Position numbers and translations under genes: made by a program. From NCBI RefSeq assembly GCF_900170035.1, contig NZ_LT828563.1, positions 6,016 through 56,322 of the forward strand: a stretch of DNA of 50,307 nt. The letters are read 5' to 3'. The notes beneath the pieces were generated by a model. That model was not told where the DNA came from, made no database searches, and saw only the letters and a program-made list of their open reading frames with translations. This document shows positions 32,312-42,943 of the stretch, one piece after another. This stretch comes from Desulfamplus magnetovallimortis (GTDB lineage: Bacteria > Desulfobacterota > Desulfobacteria > Desulfobacterales > Desulfobacteraceae). Each line of letters starts with the position of its first letter. Position 1 is the first letter of the stretch.

Positions 32312-32392
32312 AACGTACATGGCTGATCACCGCCACAATCGAAGAGATGAAAATCGTTTTCAAACAGCCTGTTACAGAGACTTTCATATAAA
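32312..32392 (+). repeat. CGTACATGGC dispersed repeat, copy 2
   Basis: Starts AACGTACATGGCTGAT, contains CGCCACAATCGAAG and ends CTGTTACAGAGACTTTCATA plus TAAA, matching copy 1 at 25313-25394 with about ten differences. It is upstream of purF. Confidence 0.8.
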
Positions 32393-32460
32393 CACTCTGA
32401 TATGTAAAGATTTTAATACATAGTTGTGATTCATCACAATCATGAGGACTTATTAATGTA

Positions 32461-32635
32461 CTCAAAGTCGACACCTATGATCTTGTAAGCCTTGTCAACA
32501 CTGTCTGAATCAGGATTCCCAAGATTAACAGGATAAGGCAGGATTATCTATCATGAACATCTTTTTCATCCTGGTTATCCTGATTCAGACAAATTCAGTA
32601 ACTACCGAAAAAGCCATCAAAGTGTCGATTGTGAG
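32461..32635 (+). repeat. dispersed palindromic element, copy 6
   Basis: Complete copy: left end CTCAAAGTCGACACCTATGA, core 32503-32590, right end TGTCGATTGTGAG. It ends 4 bp before the carB stop codon region (32640) and is very similar to copy 7, which lies upstream of carA in the same orientation. Confidence 0.92.
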
Positions 32636-32639
32636 TTTA

Positions 32640-35600
32640 TTATATGTGGTACTCTTGTATTGATTTGACGGTTAAACACTCTTTTTTCAATGCTTTTATA
32701 GCAAGGCAAATTGCTTTTGCTCCATCTGTTGTGGTGGCATATGGTATTTTGAACCTGATGGCTGATCGTCTTATTTCATATCCATCTCTTTTGGTCTGAC
32801 TGCTTAAGCCAGTGTTGAGGATGAACTGGATCTCATTGTTTTTTACGGCATCCACAACATGGGGGCGGCCAGTTGAAACTTTTTCAACGACCTTAGCCGG
32901 TATTGCGTTGTCTTCAAGAAACATGGCAGTTCCTCTTGTGGCCATTATCTTGAAGCCCATATCATAAAAATCCTTTGCCACAGTAAGAGCTGCCATTTTG
33001 TCACTGTCCTGGACGCTTATAAATACAGTTCCTTCAGTGGGAAGGTTCTGTCCTGCACCAAGCTGAGCCTTTGCAACAGCAGCTCCAAGATCCATGTCAA
33101 TACCCATGACTTCGCCTGTGGATTTCATCTCAGGGCCAAGAACAGGGTCAACCTTTGCGAATCTGTCAAATGGCATGACAGCTTCTTTTACTGAATAGTG
33201 GGCAGGTATTACCTCCTGTGTCAGACCAAGTTCTGCCAATGTTCTGCCAAGCATCACTTTTGTGGCAAGTTTTGCAAGTGGTACCCCTGTGGCTTTACTG
33301 ACAAAGGGAATAGTCCTTGATGCCCTTGGGTTCACCTCAATTACATATACCTTGTCATCCATTATGGCAAACTGGATATTCATAAGGCCAATGACATTAA
33401 GCTCCCTTGCAAGTGCCCTTGTTGCATCTGCCATCTCTTCAATGTGTTCCTGGGATATGGAGTATGGAGGAAGCACGCATGCAGAATCTCCGGAGTGTAT
33501 GCCTGCCTCTTCAATGTGCTCCATCATTCCGCCAATTATTGTTGTTGTGCCGTCGGAGATTGCATCAACATCAAGCTCAAATGCATCTTCCAGGAACTGG
33601 TCAATCAGAACAGGATGATCCGGAGAAGCTGATATTGCAAGGTTGAAGTAGGCTTCAAGTTCTGACGGGTCATATACTATTTTCATGGCCCTTCCGCCAA
33701 GAACAAAAGATGGTCGCACCATTACAGGGTAGCCAATATTTTCAGCAACTTTTTTTGCATCTTCAAAGTTCACAGCAATGCCGTTGGCAGGTTGTGCAAT
33801 CCCAAGTTTGTTGAGCATCTCCTGGAAAAGATCACGGTTCTCAGCGCGATCAATGCTTTCAGGGCTTGTGCCGATTATGGGAACACCTGCTTTTTTAAGT
33901 GCTGTGGCAAGATTTAAGGGTGTCTGGCCGCCAAACTGCACAATGACTCCGTTGGGTCTCTCTTTTTCAACAATATGAAGTACATCTTCACGTGTAAGTG
34001 GCTCAAAATATAGTTTGTCAGAGGTGTCGTAGTCTGTACTCACGGTTTCCGGGTTACTGTTCACCATGATGCTTTCAACACCCTCTTCCCGCAGGGCAAA
34101 GGATGCGTGTACACAGCAGTAGTCAAACTCTATACCCTGGCCGATACGGTTTGGGCCTCCCCCAAGAATCATCACCTTTTTCTTGTCCGAGCTTACCCTT
34201 GCTTCGCACTCTTTCTCATATGTGGAGTAGTAATAAGGTGTAGCTGCCCTGAACTCTGCTGCACATGTATCAACAAGTTTGTAGGCAGGAACAATTCCAA
34301 GTTTCTTTCTGCGGGTTTCAATTTTATCCTCAGAAAGTCCTGTAAGATGGGCAAGCTGTCTGTCAGAAAATCCCCATCTTTTTGCCTGCTCCAGCATCTC
34401 GTGGGGAAGATCTGCACCTGCAAGCACAATTCTTTTTTCAAACTCCACAAGCTGTTTCATCTGATAAAGAAACCAGGGGTCAATGCCGGTGAGGCTGTTG
34501 ATGGTCTCAATATCCATTCCATTTTCCATGGCATGTTTCAGGTAAAAAATCCTTTGGGAATTGGGTGTAGCAAGGCGATATTCAAGCTCGGTTTTTGAGA
34601 CAGTTCCAGGAAGGGGATCTTTGCCGTCTCCTCCAAATCCGAAACGGCTGATCTCAAGGGAGCGAAGGCCCTTTTGAAGGGCTTCCTTGAATGTTCTTCC
34701 TATGGACATGGTCTCTCCCACAGACTTCATTGCAGTGGTAAGAATATCGTCTGTTTCCGGAAATTTTTCAAATGTCCATCTGGGTATTTTTACAACACAG
34801 TAGTCAATGGATGGCTCAAAACAGGCAAGGGTTTTACCTGTAATGTCGTTTGGTATCTCATCAAGTGTAAAGCCAACCGCAAGCTTTGCAGCAATTTTGG
34901 CAATGGGAAAACCTGTGGCTTTTGATGCAAGAGCAGAGCTTCTTGAGACCCTTGGGTTCATCTCCACAATTATCATGTCACCATCTTCCGGATTGATGGC
35001 AAACTGGACATTGGAGCCACCTGTATCCACACCGATCTCCTGCATTATGGCAATGGATGCATCCCGAAGTTTTTGGTACTCCTTGTCCGAAAGGGTCTGG
35101 GCAGGGGCAACTGTTATGCTGTCTCCTGTGTGAACTCCCATGGGGTCAATGTTTTCTATGGAGCAGATAATAACAACGTTGCCTGCGTGATCTCTCATCA
35201 CCTCAAGCTCATACTCTTTCCAGCCAAGCACCGATTGTTCCAGCATAACCTGTGTGATAAGGCTTGCATCAAGCCCATTTTTTGCCATTATGGCAAGCTC
35301 TTCCGGATTGTATGCAACGCCTCCGCCAGTGCCGCCAAGTGTAAAGCTTGGGCGTACAATTATGGGAAAACCAATCTCTTCTGCAACTTTTTCAACTTCA
35401 TGCATGTTTGTTGCAAATCCGCTTTCAGGGATTTTAAGGTTGATACGGTTCATGGCATCCCTGAAAAGCTCCCTGTCCTCGGCTTTTTTGATTGCCTCAA
35501 CAGATGCTCCGATCATCTCCACATTGTATTGATCAAGAATACCCATTCTGGCAACTTCAATTGCAGTATTAAGCCCTGTCTGGCCGCCAAGGGTGGGAAG

Positions 35601-35858
35601 AAGGGCGTCAGGTCGCTCCTTGGCAATCACTTTGGCCACAGTTTCAGGTGTCACAGGTTCGATATAAACCCTGTCAGCAGTGTCAGGATCCGTCATGATA
35701 GTGGCAGGGTTGGAGTTGATCAGAATAACTTCATACCCTTCTTCCTTGAGGGCCTTGCACGCCTGGGTGCCGGAATAGTCAAACTCACAGGCCTGGCTGA
35801 TGATAATTGGGCCTGCACCGATAATCAGAATTTTTTTGATGTCTGTCCGTTTTGGCAT
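32640..35858 (-). CDS. carB: carbamoyl-phosphate synthase large subunit
   Basis: 1072 residues, standard length. CarB makes carbamoyl phosphate from bicarbonate, ammonia (from CarA) and two ATP, for arginine and pyrimidines. Two homologous ATP-grasp halves are seen: [20 protein letters not shown] with [13 protein letters not shown] in the first and [20 protein letters not shown] with [13 protein letters not shown] in the second; the C-terminal MGS-like allosteric domain includes [17 protein letters not shown]. The gene follows carA by 12 bp in an operon. Confidence 0.97.
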   Translation of the reverse strand: MPKRTDIKKILIIGAGPIIISQACEFDYSGTQACKALKEEGYEVILINSNPATIMTDPDTADRVYIEPVTPETVAKVIAKERPDALLPTLGGQTGLNTAIEVARMGILDQYNVEMIGASVEAIKKAEDRELFRDAMNRINLKIPESGFATNMHEVEKVAEEIGFPIIVRPSFTLGGTGGGVAYNPEELAIMAKNGLDASLITQVMLEQSVLGWKEYELEVMRDHAGNVVIICSIENIDPMGVHTGDSITVAPAQTLSDKEYQKLRDASIAIMQEIGVDTGGSNVQFAINPEDGDMIIVEMNPRVSRSSALASKATGFPIAKIAAKLAVGFTLDEIPNDITGKTLACFEPSIDYCVVKIPRWTFEKFPETDDILTTAMKSVGETMSIGRTFKEALQKGLRSLEISRFGFGGDGKDPLPGTVSKTELEYRLATPNSQRIFYLKHAMENGMDIETINSLTGIDPWFLYQMKQLVEFEKRIVLAGADLPHEMLEQAKRWGFSDRQLAHLTGLSEDKIETRRKKLGIVPAYKLVDTCAAEFRAATPYYYSTYEKECEARVSSDKKKVMILGGGPNRIGQGIEFDYCCVHASFALREEGVESIMVNSNPETVSTDYDTSDKLYFEPLTREDVLHIVEKERPNGVIVQFGGQTPLNLATALKKAGVPIIGTSPESIDRAENRDLFQEMLNKLGIAQPANGIAVNFEDAKKVAENIGYPVMVRPSFVLGGRAMKIVYDPSELEAYFNLAISASPDHPVLIDQFLEDAFELDVDAISDGTTTIIGGMMEHIEEAGIHSGDSACVLPPYSISQEHIEEMADATRALARELNVIGLMNIQFAIMDDKVYVIEVNPRASRTIPFVSKATGVPLAKLATKVMLGRTLAELGLTQEVIPAHYSVKEAVMPFDRFAKVDPVLGPEMKSTGEVMGIDMDLGAAVAKAQLGAGQNLPTEGTVFISVQDSDKMAALTVAKDFYDMGFKIMATRGTAMFLEDNAIPAKVVEKVSTGRPHVVDAVKNNEIQFILNTGLSSQTKRDGYEIRRSAIRFKIPYATTTDGAKAICLAIKALKKECLTVKSIQEYHI

Positions 35859-35870
35859 GGTGGTCTCTTT

Positions 35871-37016
35871 TTACTTTTCCATCATTTTAGCAAATTGTGT
35901 AAACAGATAGGCTGCATCGTGGGGGCCCGGAGACGCTTCCGGATGATACTGCACGGCAAATGCCTTAAGGGCATCGTTCCGGATACCTTCAAGGGACTCT
36001 TCATTAAGGTTTATGTGGGTCATAACTGCGCCCTGTTCATTTAAAGATTTGGGAAGGGTTGCAAGATCCACTGCAAATCCATGATTCTGGGATGTTATCT
36101 CCACCTTGCATGTGGCAAAGTTTTTTACAGGCTGGTTACCGCCTCTGTGGCCAAACTTGATCTTGTGGGTTTTGGCTCCCATGGCAAGGCCCATCAACTG
36201 CATTCCAAGACATATACCGAACATTGGGCGGTGTCCCAGAAGCTCTTTTATGGTCTCAATTGGACCATGCAAAGGTTCTGGATCTCCGGGGCCATTTGAT
36301 AAAAATATGCCGTCCGGGTTGAGGCTTTTTATGACATCGGCAGAGGTTGCGGCAGGAAGTACGAGAACTTCACAGCCTGCATCTTCAAGGCAACGGATAA
36401 TATTGTATTTAATACCAAAATCCAGGGCAGCCACGGAGTGCTTTGTTCCTCTTTGGCGCCATATGGTGTCATCAAGCAGTGTGCAGTTGTTGAGATAGTC
36501 TGGTTGATTGTTCCGCCACAGGTAGGGTGTATCTGTTGAGACCTTTTCTGCAAGGTTGCTTCCCTCCATTGAAGGAAGTTTTTTTGCTTTTTCCACAAGG
36601 GAGGAGGGATCGAGGTCTGTTGTTGAAATTATTGCCCTCATGGCTCCGGCATTTCTGATGTGCCTTGTCAGAGCACGGGTGTCAATATCCTCAACTCCAA
36701 GAATGCCCTCTTTTTTGAGGAACGCGGCAAGGGTTCCTGTGGAGCGCCAGTTGCTGGGGTAATCCACATATTCACGCACTATAAGTGCCGCAGCCTGGAT
36801 GCGGCCAGACTCCATGTCTTCGGGGCATACGCCATAGTTGCCCATCATGGGGCAGGTCATGGTGACCATCTGACCGTGGTATGAGGGGTCGGTCAAGATC
36901 TCCTGATAGCCTGTCATGCTTGTGTTGAATACCACCTCTCCCGAGGCTTCGCCGGATCCTGTGAAACTTCGGCATGGAAAGGTTCTGCCGTCTTCAAGTG
37001 CCAGTAGGGCTTTCAT
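35871..37016 (-). CDS. carA: carbamoyl-phosphate synthase small subunit
   Basis: 381 residues. CarA is the glutaminase subunit delivering ammonia to CarB. The N-terminal domain (ALLALEDGRTFPCRSFTGSG, GYQEILTDPSYHGQMVTMTC) is complete; the class I amidotransferase domain has the nucleophile in MFGICLGMQLMGLA and the His-Glu pair in QYHPEASPGPHDA. It leads the carAB operon; a palindromic element copy lies about 55 bp upstream of its start. Confidence 0.97.
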   Translation of the reverse strand: MKALLALEDGRTFPCRSFTGSGEASGEVVFNTSMTGYQEILTDPSYHGQMVTMTCPMMGNYGVCPEDMESGRIQAAALIVREYVDYPSNWRSTGTLAAFLKKEGILGVEDIDTRALTRHIRNAGAMRAIISTTDLDPSSLVEKAKKLPSMEGSNLAEKVSTDTPYLWRNNQPDYLNNCTLLDDTIWRQRGTKHSVAALDFGIKYNIIRCLEDAGCEVLVLPAATSADVIKSLNPDGIFLSNGPGDPEPLHGPIETIKELLGHRPMFGICLGMQLMGLAMGAKTHKIKFGHRGGNQPVKNFATCKVEITSQNHGFAVDLATLPKSLNEQGAVMTHINLNEESLEGIRNDALKAFAVQYHPEASPGPHDAAYLFTQFAKMMEK

Positions 37017-37070
37017 GATGTTTTTTCCTGATGATATATGTTTGTAAGAATCTGGTGTTATGTTTAATTT

Positions 37071-37244
37071 CTCAAAATCGACACCTATAACATCTTGAAC
37101 CTTGTCAATACTGTCTGAATCAGGATTCCCAAGATTAACAGGATAAGGCAGGATTATCTATCCTGAACATCCTATCCATCCTGGTTATCCTGATTCAGAC
37201 AAATGCAATAACTACTGATAAAGCAGTAAGATGTCGATTTTGAG
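37071..37244 (+). repeat. dispersed palindromic element, copy 7
   Basis: Complete 174-bp copy: left end CTCAAAATCGACACCTATAA, core 37113-37200, right end TGTCGATTTTGAG. The outer ends are a 12-bp inverted repeat (CTCAAAATCGACA). With copy 6 it brackets carAB in direct orientation. Confidence 0.93.
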
Positions 37245-37285
37245 TAATTGTTGTTCAAGGAAGTGAGTGCAGAAATGGGTAGTGT

Positions 37286-37358
37286 CCCAAACCTGTGGAT
37301 GACTCTCTGGAAATATTTATCAAGAGAGTCGTTTCCTTATCAGATCAACGGATTTGGG
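37286..37358. repeat. nested inverted repeat between carA and the glutamate synthase genes
   Basis: CCCAAA (37286-37291) and TTTGGG (37353-37358) enclose GACTCTCT (37301-37308) and its inverse AGAGAGTC (37323-37330). The start AGTGTCCCAAA looks like an insertion-sequence end, but no transposase is present. No gene is evident in 37245-37417. Confidence 0.5.
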
Positions 37359-37417
37359 ATGCCACCCAGAAATGCAATTGGTAGATGAACTCATCCACCC
37401 CTTTTGTTCATTGGCTA

Positions 37418-39778
37418 TTACATCGGCTTGTTGGGCACAAGATCCCATATTCCGCAGGGACATGCACCTTTACAGAAACCGCATCCGATGCAAAGATCTG
37501 GATCTGCTCTGTACTCAAAACCTCCATCCTCTTTTTCGATTCTGGAGATGGCTCCTTCGGGACAGACATGAACGCAGATACTGCAATCACGGCATCGGCC
37601 GCAGGAGGCGCACTCCGCACCACACTGATTAAGAGAGTCAAACTCCTTGATAATGGGATTGAAATACTCAAGGCTTACCCTGGATTTTTTGATCTCAGGC
37701 CTTGTATCAGCAAGCTCAGGCTCTTTGCCGGCAATAATACTGTCAATTGCCTCTGCCGTTCTTTTTCCGGCTCCAATGGCATCGGTTATAAGTCCCGGGC
37801 CAACGATATCTCCAATGGCAAAAATTCCTGGATCAGAGGTCTGGTTAAACTCTGTTACCGAGACAAAACCGTTTCTTGTGGCAATGTCAGGCCCCAGAAA
37901 TTCTGTGTCAGGGGCATCTCCTATGGAAATGATAACAGTGTCAGCCTCAAGAAGCTCTCCATCATCAAGTACGACTCCTTTGGGGGTTATCTCCCTTGTA
38001 AAGCATGGCCACTGAAAGGTTGCACCCACAGCTTCTGCATCCTCTTTTTCCTTGCCAAATGCAGCAGGCTTCTGGACATCTATAAGTAAAATACTTTCAG
38101 CTCCGCTTCTGTGGGCTTCAGTTGCAACATCACACCCCACATTTCCGGCACCGATAATTACAATCTTTTTCCCCGGAGAAGCCTTGTCAGCTTTTGCCTG
38201 TGCCAGAAAGTCATTTGCCGGAACTGCGAACTCGATTCCTGGAACCGGCAGCATTCTCGGTTTTCTGGAGCCTGCTGCAACAACCACATATTCAAAATCT
38301 TTTTTTATTTTCTTAAAGTTTTTAGGGGTTATTTTCTGATCCAGCCGGATATCCGGAATAAGTTGTTTTACCCTTTCAAGTTCCTGATCAAGGATCTGTT
38401 TGGGTATTCTTGAATCGGGAATGACAGAGGAAATTTTGCCTCCGATCTGGTTTGACTCATCAAAAAGAGCAACATCATGACCTTTGAGCGTTAAATGCCA
38501 TGCTGCCGAGATACCACCAGGCCCTGCTCCTATCACTGCTATCTTTCTGCCGCTTTTTTCCGTAATTTCCGGAATCTCGGGAAGATTTGTCTTTTCACCT
38601 GCACGTCCCAAAAGTCTTACATTTACAGGAGTCATGTATTGAAGATTTTTTGTGCATGATGCCATGCAGGGGCTTGGGCAGAGATGGCCGCAAACTGTTG
38701 CCGGAAACGGAGTATATTTCAAACCCATTGTAAGTGCTTCATCTGCAAGGCCGTTCCTGATAAGATGCCACCGCTCCTGGACAGGAATACCAGTGGGGCA
38801 GTTTGCCTGGCAAGGAGCCTTGTAAACAGCATGTTCCCACACAGGAACCATACGCCGGAAATCTCCCTTTGTAATAAGGGGGATGGTTCCCCTTTCCATC
38901 TCCTGGAGATCACCTATAAGACCACCACGGCCAAGTTCTCTGTCCCACACATCCTGTCGGAATGCTGATATGGAAAGAGAACCTGGGGTAACCATCTTCT
39001 CCTGTGGGGTCCTGGCACGCAGGATCTGCCATTCAGATCGTTTGGAAAGGGTGCCAAAAAGCTCCTTTTTGTTGATCTTGCCAAGAAAAATTTCAAGATT
39101 TATGCAGAGCCAGTCCCAGTCATTATCTGTGATGGGGATAAGCCTTGCATCCTTTTCACTGAAACCTGTAGCCTCTCCCCTGAAAAAGACTTTGCCGCCA
39201 ACCATTCCAACCATGGGGCGATATCCAAGTACACTGTGATTTGGAGAGATATGCGGGGTGGCGCCGTTAAATCCACATATAACTGCAATTCCACCGGCCA
39301 TGAACTCTCCAAAATAGTCACCGGCTGATCCAAGTACCCAGAGTTCTGGAGGGGCAAACCTCGGGTTGTGCTTGGTCATTGTCATGCCCCTGGCGCCGAT
39401 GTTGCCTCCAATATAGACTTTACCCTGGGCTCCTCCGTTCATGGCTCCATTGGATGCATTGCCATGGACAGTTATCTCGGCACCTGCATTTAGCCAGCCA
39501 ATATCATCGGAAGCAGGTCCCATAACCTCTATTTCTGTACCAGGATAGCCAAGGGAGCCTGTACGCTGACCCGAGTGGCCCTGAATCCTGATTTTTATCT
39601 TTTCATCTCCGGAAAGGCACAGACGGCCTCCAATTCCGTGCTGCCCGTAGGCTGCCACCTCTATGGCCCTGTGGCCCTGTTGTACGGCATTCTGTATCAT
39701 CTCTTCAAGCACACGGGATGGAATGCGTTTCTCTCCCTTTTTGCCGGGAATATTTGTGTAAAATGTGTTGTCGTTCAT
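37418..39778 (-). CDS. glutamate synthase FAD/NAD(P)H subunit fused to GXGXG domain
   Basis: 786 residues with a composite layout. Residues about 1-250 form the GXGXG right-handed beta-helix normally at the C-terminus of GltB (GNASNGAMNGGAQGKVYIGG). Then comes a GltD-like part: cysteines for 4Fe-4S clusters (CQANCPTGIP, CGHLCPSPCMASC), FAD site AVIGAGPGGISAAW, NAD(P) site VIIGAGNVGCDVA and AIGDIVGPGLITDA. The C-terminus is a double-cluster ferredoxin (CRDCSICVHVCPEGA, CIGCGFCKGACPCGIW). It supplies electrons to the FMN subunit encoded 12 bp upstream. The fusion and ferredoxin tail recall archaeal-type modular glutamate synthases. Confidence 0.88.
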   Translation of the reverse strand: MNDNTFYTNIPGKKGEKRIPSRVLEEMIQNAVQQGHRAIEVAAYGQHGIGGRLCLSGDEKIKIRIQGHSGQRTGSLGYPGTEIEVMGPASDDIGWLNAGAEITVHGNASNGAMNGGAQGKVYIGGNIGARGMTMTKHNPRFAPPELWVLGSAGDYFGEFMAGGIAVICGFNGATPHISPNHSVLGYRPMVGMVGGKVFFRGEATGFSEKDARLIPITDNDWDWLCINLEIFLGKINKKELFGTLSKRSEWQILRARTPQEKMVTPGSLSISAFRQDVWDRELGRGGLIGDLQEMERGTIPLITKGDFRRMVPVWEHAVYKAPCQANCPTGIPVQERWHLIRNGLADEALTMGLKYTPFPATVCGHLCPSPCMASCTKNLQYMTPVNVRLLGRAGEKTNLPEIPEITEKSGRKIAVIGAGPGGISAAWHLTLKGHDVALFDESNQIGGKISSVIPDSRIPKQILDQELERVKQLIPDIRLDQKITPKNFKKIKKDFEYVVVAAGSRKPRMLPVPGIEFAVPANDFLAQAKADKASPGKKIVIIGAGNVGCDVATEAHRSGAESILLIDVQKPAAFGKEKEDAEAVGATFQWPCFTREITPKGVVLDDGELLEADTVIISIGDAPDTEFLGPDIATRNGFVSVTEFNQTSDPGIFAIGDIVGPGLITDAIGAGKRTAEAIDSIIAGKEPELADTRPEIKKSRVSLEYFNPIIKEFDSLNQCGAECASCGRCRDCSICVHVCPEGAISRIEKEDGGFEYRADPDLCIGCGFCKGACPCGIWDLVPNKPM

Positions 39779-39790
39779 GAAACGCTCCTC

Positions 39791-41449
39791 CTAAACCACA
39801 TATTTGATATTGAGACGCTGGGCGACCTGGTAATCATCAATGCCAAGGGCATCTGACATGCCTATGGGCAGGGATGTTGATCTTCCAAGCGGTGCAATTA
39901 TCTTTTTAAGTTCAATATCAAATGAAACAAAGAGATCAACAATACGCTGTGCCACATCTTCAGTGTCAAGGCGGCGGTAGAGCCTTGGATCCTGTGAGGT
40001 GATTCCCTTGGGACAGATACCAAGGTTGCATACATTGCAGCGGTCTTTTTCGGTTCCAATGCAGCCGGCTGCTGCCTGCATTACATATTTTCCAATCTGT
40101 ACTCCACTTGCTCCAAGCATGATAAGAGCTGCGGCATTGGCAGCAATATTGCCGTTTTTGCCAATACCACCACCTGCAAATATTGGAATTTCGTTCTGCT
40201 TACCTATGGCCACAAGGTTAAGGTAGTTATCACGGATACATGATGCAATGGGGTGTCCCATGTGATCCATGGAGACTGTATAGGCAGCTCCTGTTCCGCC
40301 ATCCTCACCATCTATGGCAATGGCTGATGCATAGTCGTTTCTTGTGAGGTTGTTAAGAACTGCAAGGGATGTAGATGATGCTGATATCTTTGGATATACA
40401 GGTACCCTGAATCCCCATGCCATTGACATTGACATTATCATCTTGGCAACTGACTCCTCAATGGAGTACTGGGTCTGGTGGGTTGGGGGGCTTGGAAGGC
40501 TTACGCCCTGGGGAACGCCCCTGATGGCTGCAATTAGCTTGTTGACCTTGTGCCACATAAGAAGACCGCCATCCCCGGGTTTTGCTCCCTGACCATACTT
40601 GATCTCAATGGCACATGGGTCCTCTTTCATGTGGGGTATGGCGTGGATGATCTCATCCCATCCAAAGTAACCGCTTGCTATCTGAAGTATCACATATTTA
40701 AGGAATCTGCTTCTCAAAAGGCGCGGCGGGCATCCTCCTTCTCCTGTGGAGATTCTGACAGGCATGTTAAGCTCTTCATTTAGATATGCCACTCCCATCT
40801 GAAGACCTTCCCACATTGTGGGTGAAAGTGCACCAAATGACATGCCACCTATTATAAGTGGGTATATTTCCCGCACAGGTGGTATCCAGCCGTTGTTTCT
40901 TAAGCGGAGCATGTTCTCCTTTGGAGGAAGGATTCTGCCAAGAAGGGTACGAAGTTCAAACTCGTGGCGTCCGGCATCTAAGGCAGGGTCTGTGAGCATG
41001 GATATCCTGATAAATTTGATTCTGTCCAGAAGTGAATCTGTTGTGTTCCTTCTGCCTCCCCTTGTTCTGGGTTCTCCATGCTGGTTGACGTGGAACCTGT
41101 ATCTGTCAATTCCCTGGTTTGGCACAGGTTTGATGGCATCATTGGGGCAGACCATGGAGCACATTGCACAGCCTATGCATTTCTCTTCAACAGTTTTTTT
41201 CTGGCGGATGCCATACCATGTTTCAAATGCAGAAAGTGGTCTTTCCGAAGGATTTATATTGCCAACCGGTTTAAGATCCATGGATGTTGCAATGTTTCTC
41301 TTTCTGAAGACAGCAAGCTCAATGGCCTGCATGGGGCATACAGCAGTACACTGTCCGCACAGGGTGCATCGATCTTTGTCCCAGTTAATCTGCCATGGCA
41401 GATCACTCAGACTTAAAGAGGAAGGGTTAATGGTTCTGTTTGACGACAT
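39791..41449 (-). CDS. glutamate synthase FMN-binding subunit with ferredoxin domain
   Basis: 552 residues. Two 4Fe-4S motifs at the N-terminus (CTLCGQCTAVCPMQAI at about 31, CIGCAMCSMVCPNDAI at about 92) precede the FMN-binding TIM barrel of GltB: GGMSFGALSPTMWEGL, ISTGEGGCPPRLL, IEIKYGQGAKPGDGGLL, IDGEDGGTGAAY. The cysteines in CIGTEKDRCNVCNLGICPKG would ligate the 3Fe-4S cluster. This subunit condenses ammonia with 2-oxoglutarate to glutamate. It overlaps the amidotransferase gene by 37 bp. Confidence 0.9.
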   Translation of the reverse strand: MSSNRTINPSSLSLSDLPWQINWDKDRCTLCGQCTAVCPMQAIELAVFRKRNIATSMDLKPVGNINPSERPLSAFETWYGIRQKKTVEEKCIGCAMCSMVCPNDAIKPVPNQGIDRYRFHVNQHGEPRTRGGRRNTTDSLLDRIKFIRISMLTDPALDAGRHEFELRTLLGRILPPKENMLRLRNNGWIPPVREIYPLIIGGMSFGALSPTMWEGLQMGVAYLNEELNMPVRISTGEGGCPPRLLRSRFLKYVILQIASGYFGWDEIIHAIPHMKEDPCAIEIKYGQGAKPGDGGLLMWHKVNKLIAAIRGVPQGVSLPSPPTHQTQYSIEESVAKMIMSMSMAWGFRVPVYPKISASSTSLAVLNNLTRNDYASAIAIDGEDGGTGAAYTVSMDHMGHPIASCIRDNYLNLVAIGKQNEIPIFAGGGIGKNGNIAANAAALIMLGASGVQIGKYVMQAAAGCIGTEKDRCNVCNLGICPKGITSQDPRLYRRLDTEDVAQRIVDLFVSFDIELKKIIAPLGRSTSLPIGMSDALGIDDYQVAQRLNIKYVV

Positions 41450-42549
41450 ATTTTTACCTCCTGTCTGTCCGGGCCTACAATGGCTGTATCAAGGTGCATG
41501 GGTTGAATATCTTTACTTTTATCCCGATCCGGTATCACAGCATCAAGGCCGCAGACCTCTGAAGAGAAGGCAAACATGCCGGGGCGACCGCCCACCACGC
41601 CGGGTCTTAGTTTTTTTCTGTCCTGTGCCATGAAAAGGGTGTTGTCCGGCAAGGTTCCTATCACACAGTTGGGACCGTCAATTATCAGTTGACGGCACGA
41701 TTTTTTAAGGTGCTTTAAAAATGTGGCATCCGGATGGTTTTCAATGTCTCTGTCCTGAAGTGGAGTTATGACGTGTTTGTATGCATCAAGCCCCAGGTCA
41801 AGCCCTGACATTGTGTAGTGCAGTATATGGGCAAATACCTCGGAATCTGACTGGTATCCCATGTATCCAGGAAAATCCCTGGATGATAGAAAGTCCCTGA
41901 TTGGTATAAATGCCGTATTTTCGCCATTGGTCATGGTTGAGTATCCCTTTATAAAGAAGGGATGGCACGCATAGAGGTTAATGGCATAGTTGGTGTTCTG
42001 ACGTCCCTGGGCCATGATTGTACGTGCCTTGAGATCCTTTCTGTCAAGTCCGAGGTGTCTTGCGATCTGCATTGGATCCCCAAGCTCCTTTAACATGATG
42101 GTATCCGGCCAGAAGGAAAAGACTATCATATCTTTTTTCTCTTCTCCCATTTCCCTGATTTTCAGGCGGGTCATCATAAGGCGGGTGGCAAGCTCCTTTT
42201 CATCAAGAGTATCAACATTCCATGAATCTGGATACTCATAAGCCCTGAGCAGATAAAGACCTCTTTTAGGTGTACCCTCAAGGGTTTGTTTGGGAACCTT
42301 GATGCTCATTTTGTATTTTGTCATAAAGCCTTGATCCATCATGAACAGGTCAAGCTTGCGGATTCCCTCTTCGCTGAAAATACCGGAAAGGATGGGCGCG
42401 TCCTTCATCTCCTCAAAGGGCCCCCCCAGATCACGAAGCAGAAGTCCCACGCCGGATCCGTCATGACCCTCTTTCATGACATCAAGGGCTTTTATGGCTT
42501 CCATGGGAGAGACTGGATCTTTGCTTGTAAGTGCAAACAGACGGCACAT
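41413..42549 (-). CDS. glutamate synthase class II amidotransferase subunit
   Basis: 378 residues. MCRLFALTSKDPVSP places the N-terminal-nucleophile Cys directly after Met, as in Ntn amidotransferases; GHDGSGVGLLLRD and ACHPFFIKGYSTMTNGENTAF (last segment about residues 195-215) are the substrate-binding parts, and DSEVFAHILHYTM follows. It is the glutaminase part that larger GltB enzymes carry as their N-terminal domain. AAGGAG lies 6-7 nt before the ATG. It is first of the three-gene operon. The promoter should be in 42550-42700, where I see no clear boxes. Confidence 0.88.
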   Translation of the reverse strand: MCRLFALTSKDPVSPMEAIKALDVMKEGHDGSGVGLLLRDLGGPFEEMKDAPILSGIFSEEGIRKLDLFMMDQGFMTKYKMSIKVPKQTLEGTPKRGLYLLRAYEYPDSWNVDTLDEKELATRLMMTRLKIREMGEEKKDMIVFSFWPDTIMLKELGDPMQIARHLGLDRKDLKARTIMAQGRQNTNYAINLYACHPFFIKGYSTMTNGENTAFIPIRDFLSSRDFPGYMGYQSDSEVFAHILHYTMSGLDLGLDAYKHVITPLQDRDIENHPDATFLKHLKKSCRQLIIDGPNCVIGTLPDNTLFMAQDRKKLRPGVVGGRPGMFAFSSEVCGLDAVIPDRDKSKDIQPMHLDTAIVGPDRQEVKICRQTEPLTLPL

Positions 42550-42721
42550 TCTCTTTTCTCCTTGTTATTTTTTATCGTTTGAGCAATATATAAAGCCAGT
42601 TAATATAAGCAGAAATTGATATTTTTTCAATATCTTTTTATTATCCAGAAAAACCATCACCACTGTTTCACAACTGATAATGATGACTTCCCCGTCCTGA
42701 AAAAATTTGAATGGAGGATTT

Positions 42722-42943
42722 ATGTTAAAAATGGTTGATGCTCGGATGGAGAATAACCAGATTTTTTTATCCGAAAAAATATATTTTGAAGATTATGAAG
42801 TAAAGACGATTAAAGTTATATTTGAACTTAACCCTGTGAACAGGAAAGAAAAAGATTCATTATCCAAAATAAAAGGATTGCTAAAAGGTATTGATATCAA
42901 TGAATCTGAATACTATTCCCATCTGGAGAATAAATATCTATGA
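42722..42943 (+). CDS. antitoxin-like small protein
   Basis: About 73 residues (MVDARMENNQIFLSEKIYFE ... ESEYYSHLENKYL) with no named family that I recognise; size, GGAGG at 42713-42717 and its ATGA overlap with a PIN-domain fragment make it the likely antitoxin of a VapBC-like pair. It appears intact, whereas its toxin is not. Confidence 0.6.
   Translation: MLKMVDARMENNQIFLSEKIYFEDYEVKTIKVIFELNPVNRKEKDSLSKIKGLLKGIDINESEYYSHLENKYL

Noticed and set aside
35073-36044. Open frame of 323 codons on the plus strand
   Set aside because: It is antisense to carB and carA, cysteine/histidine-rich and without family resemblance; both sense genes are certain.
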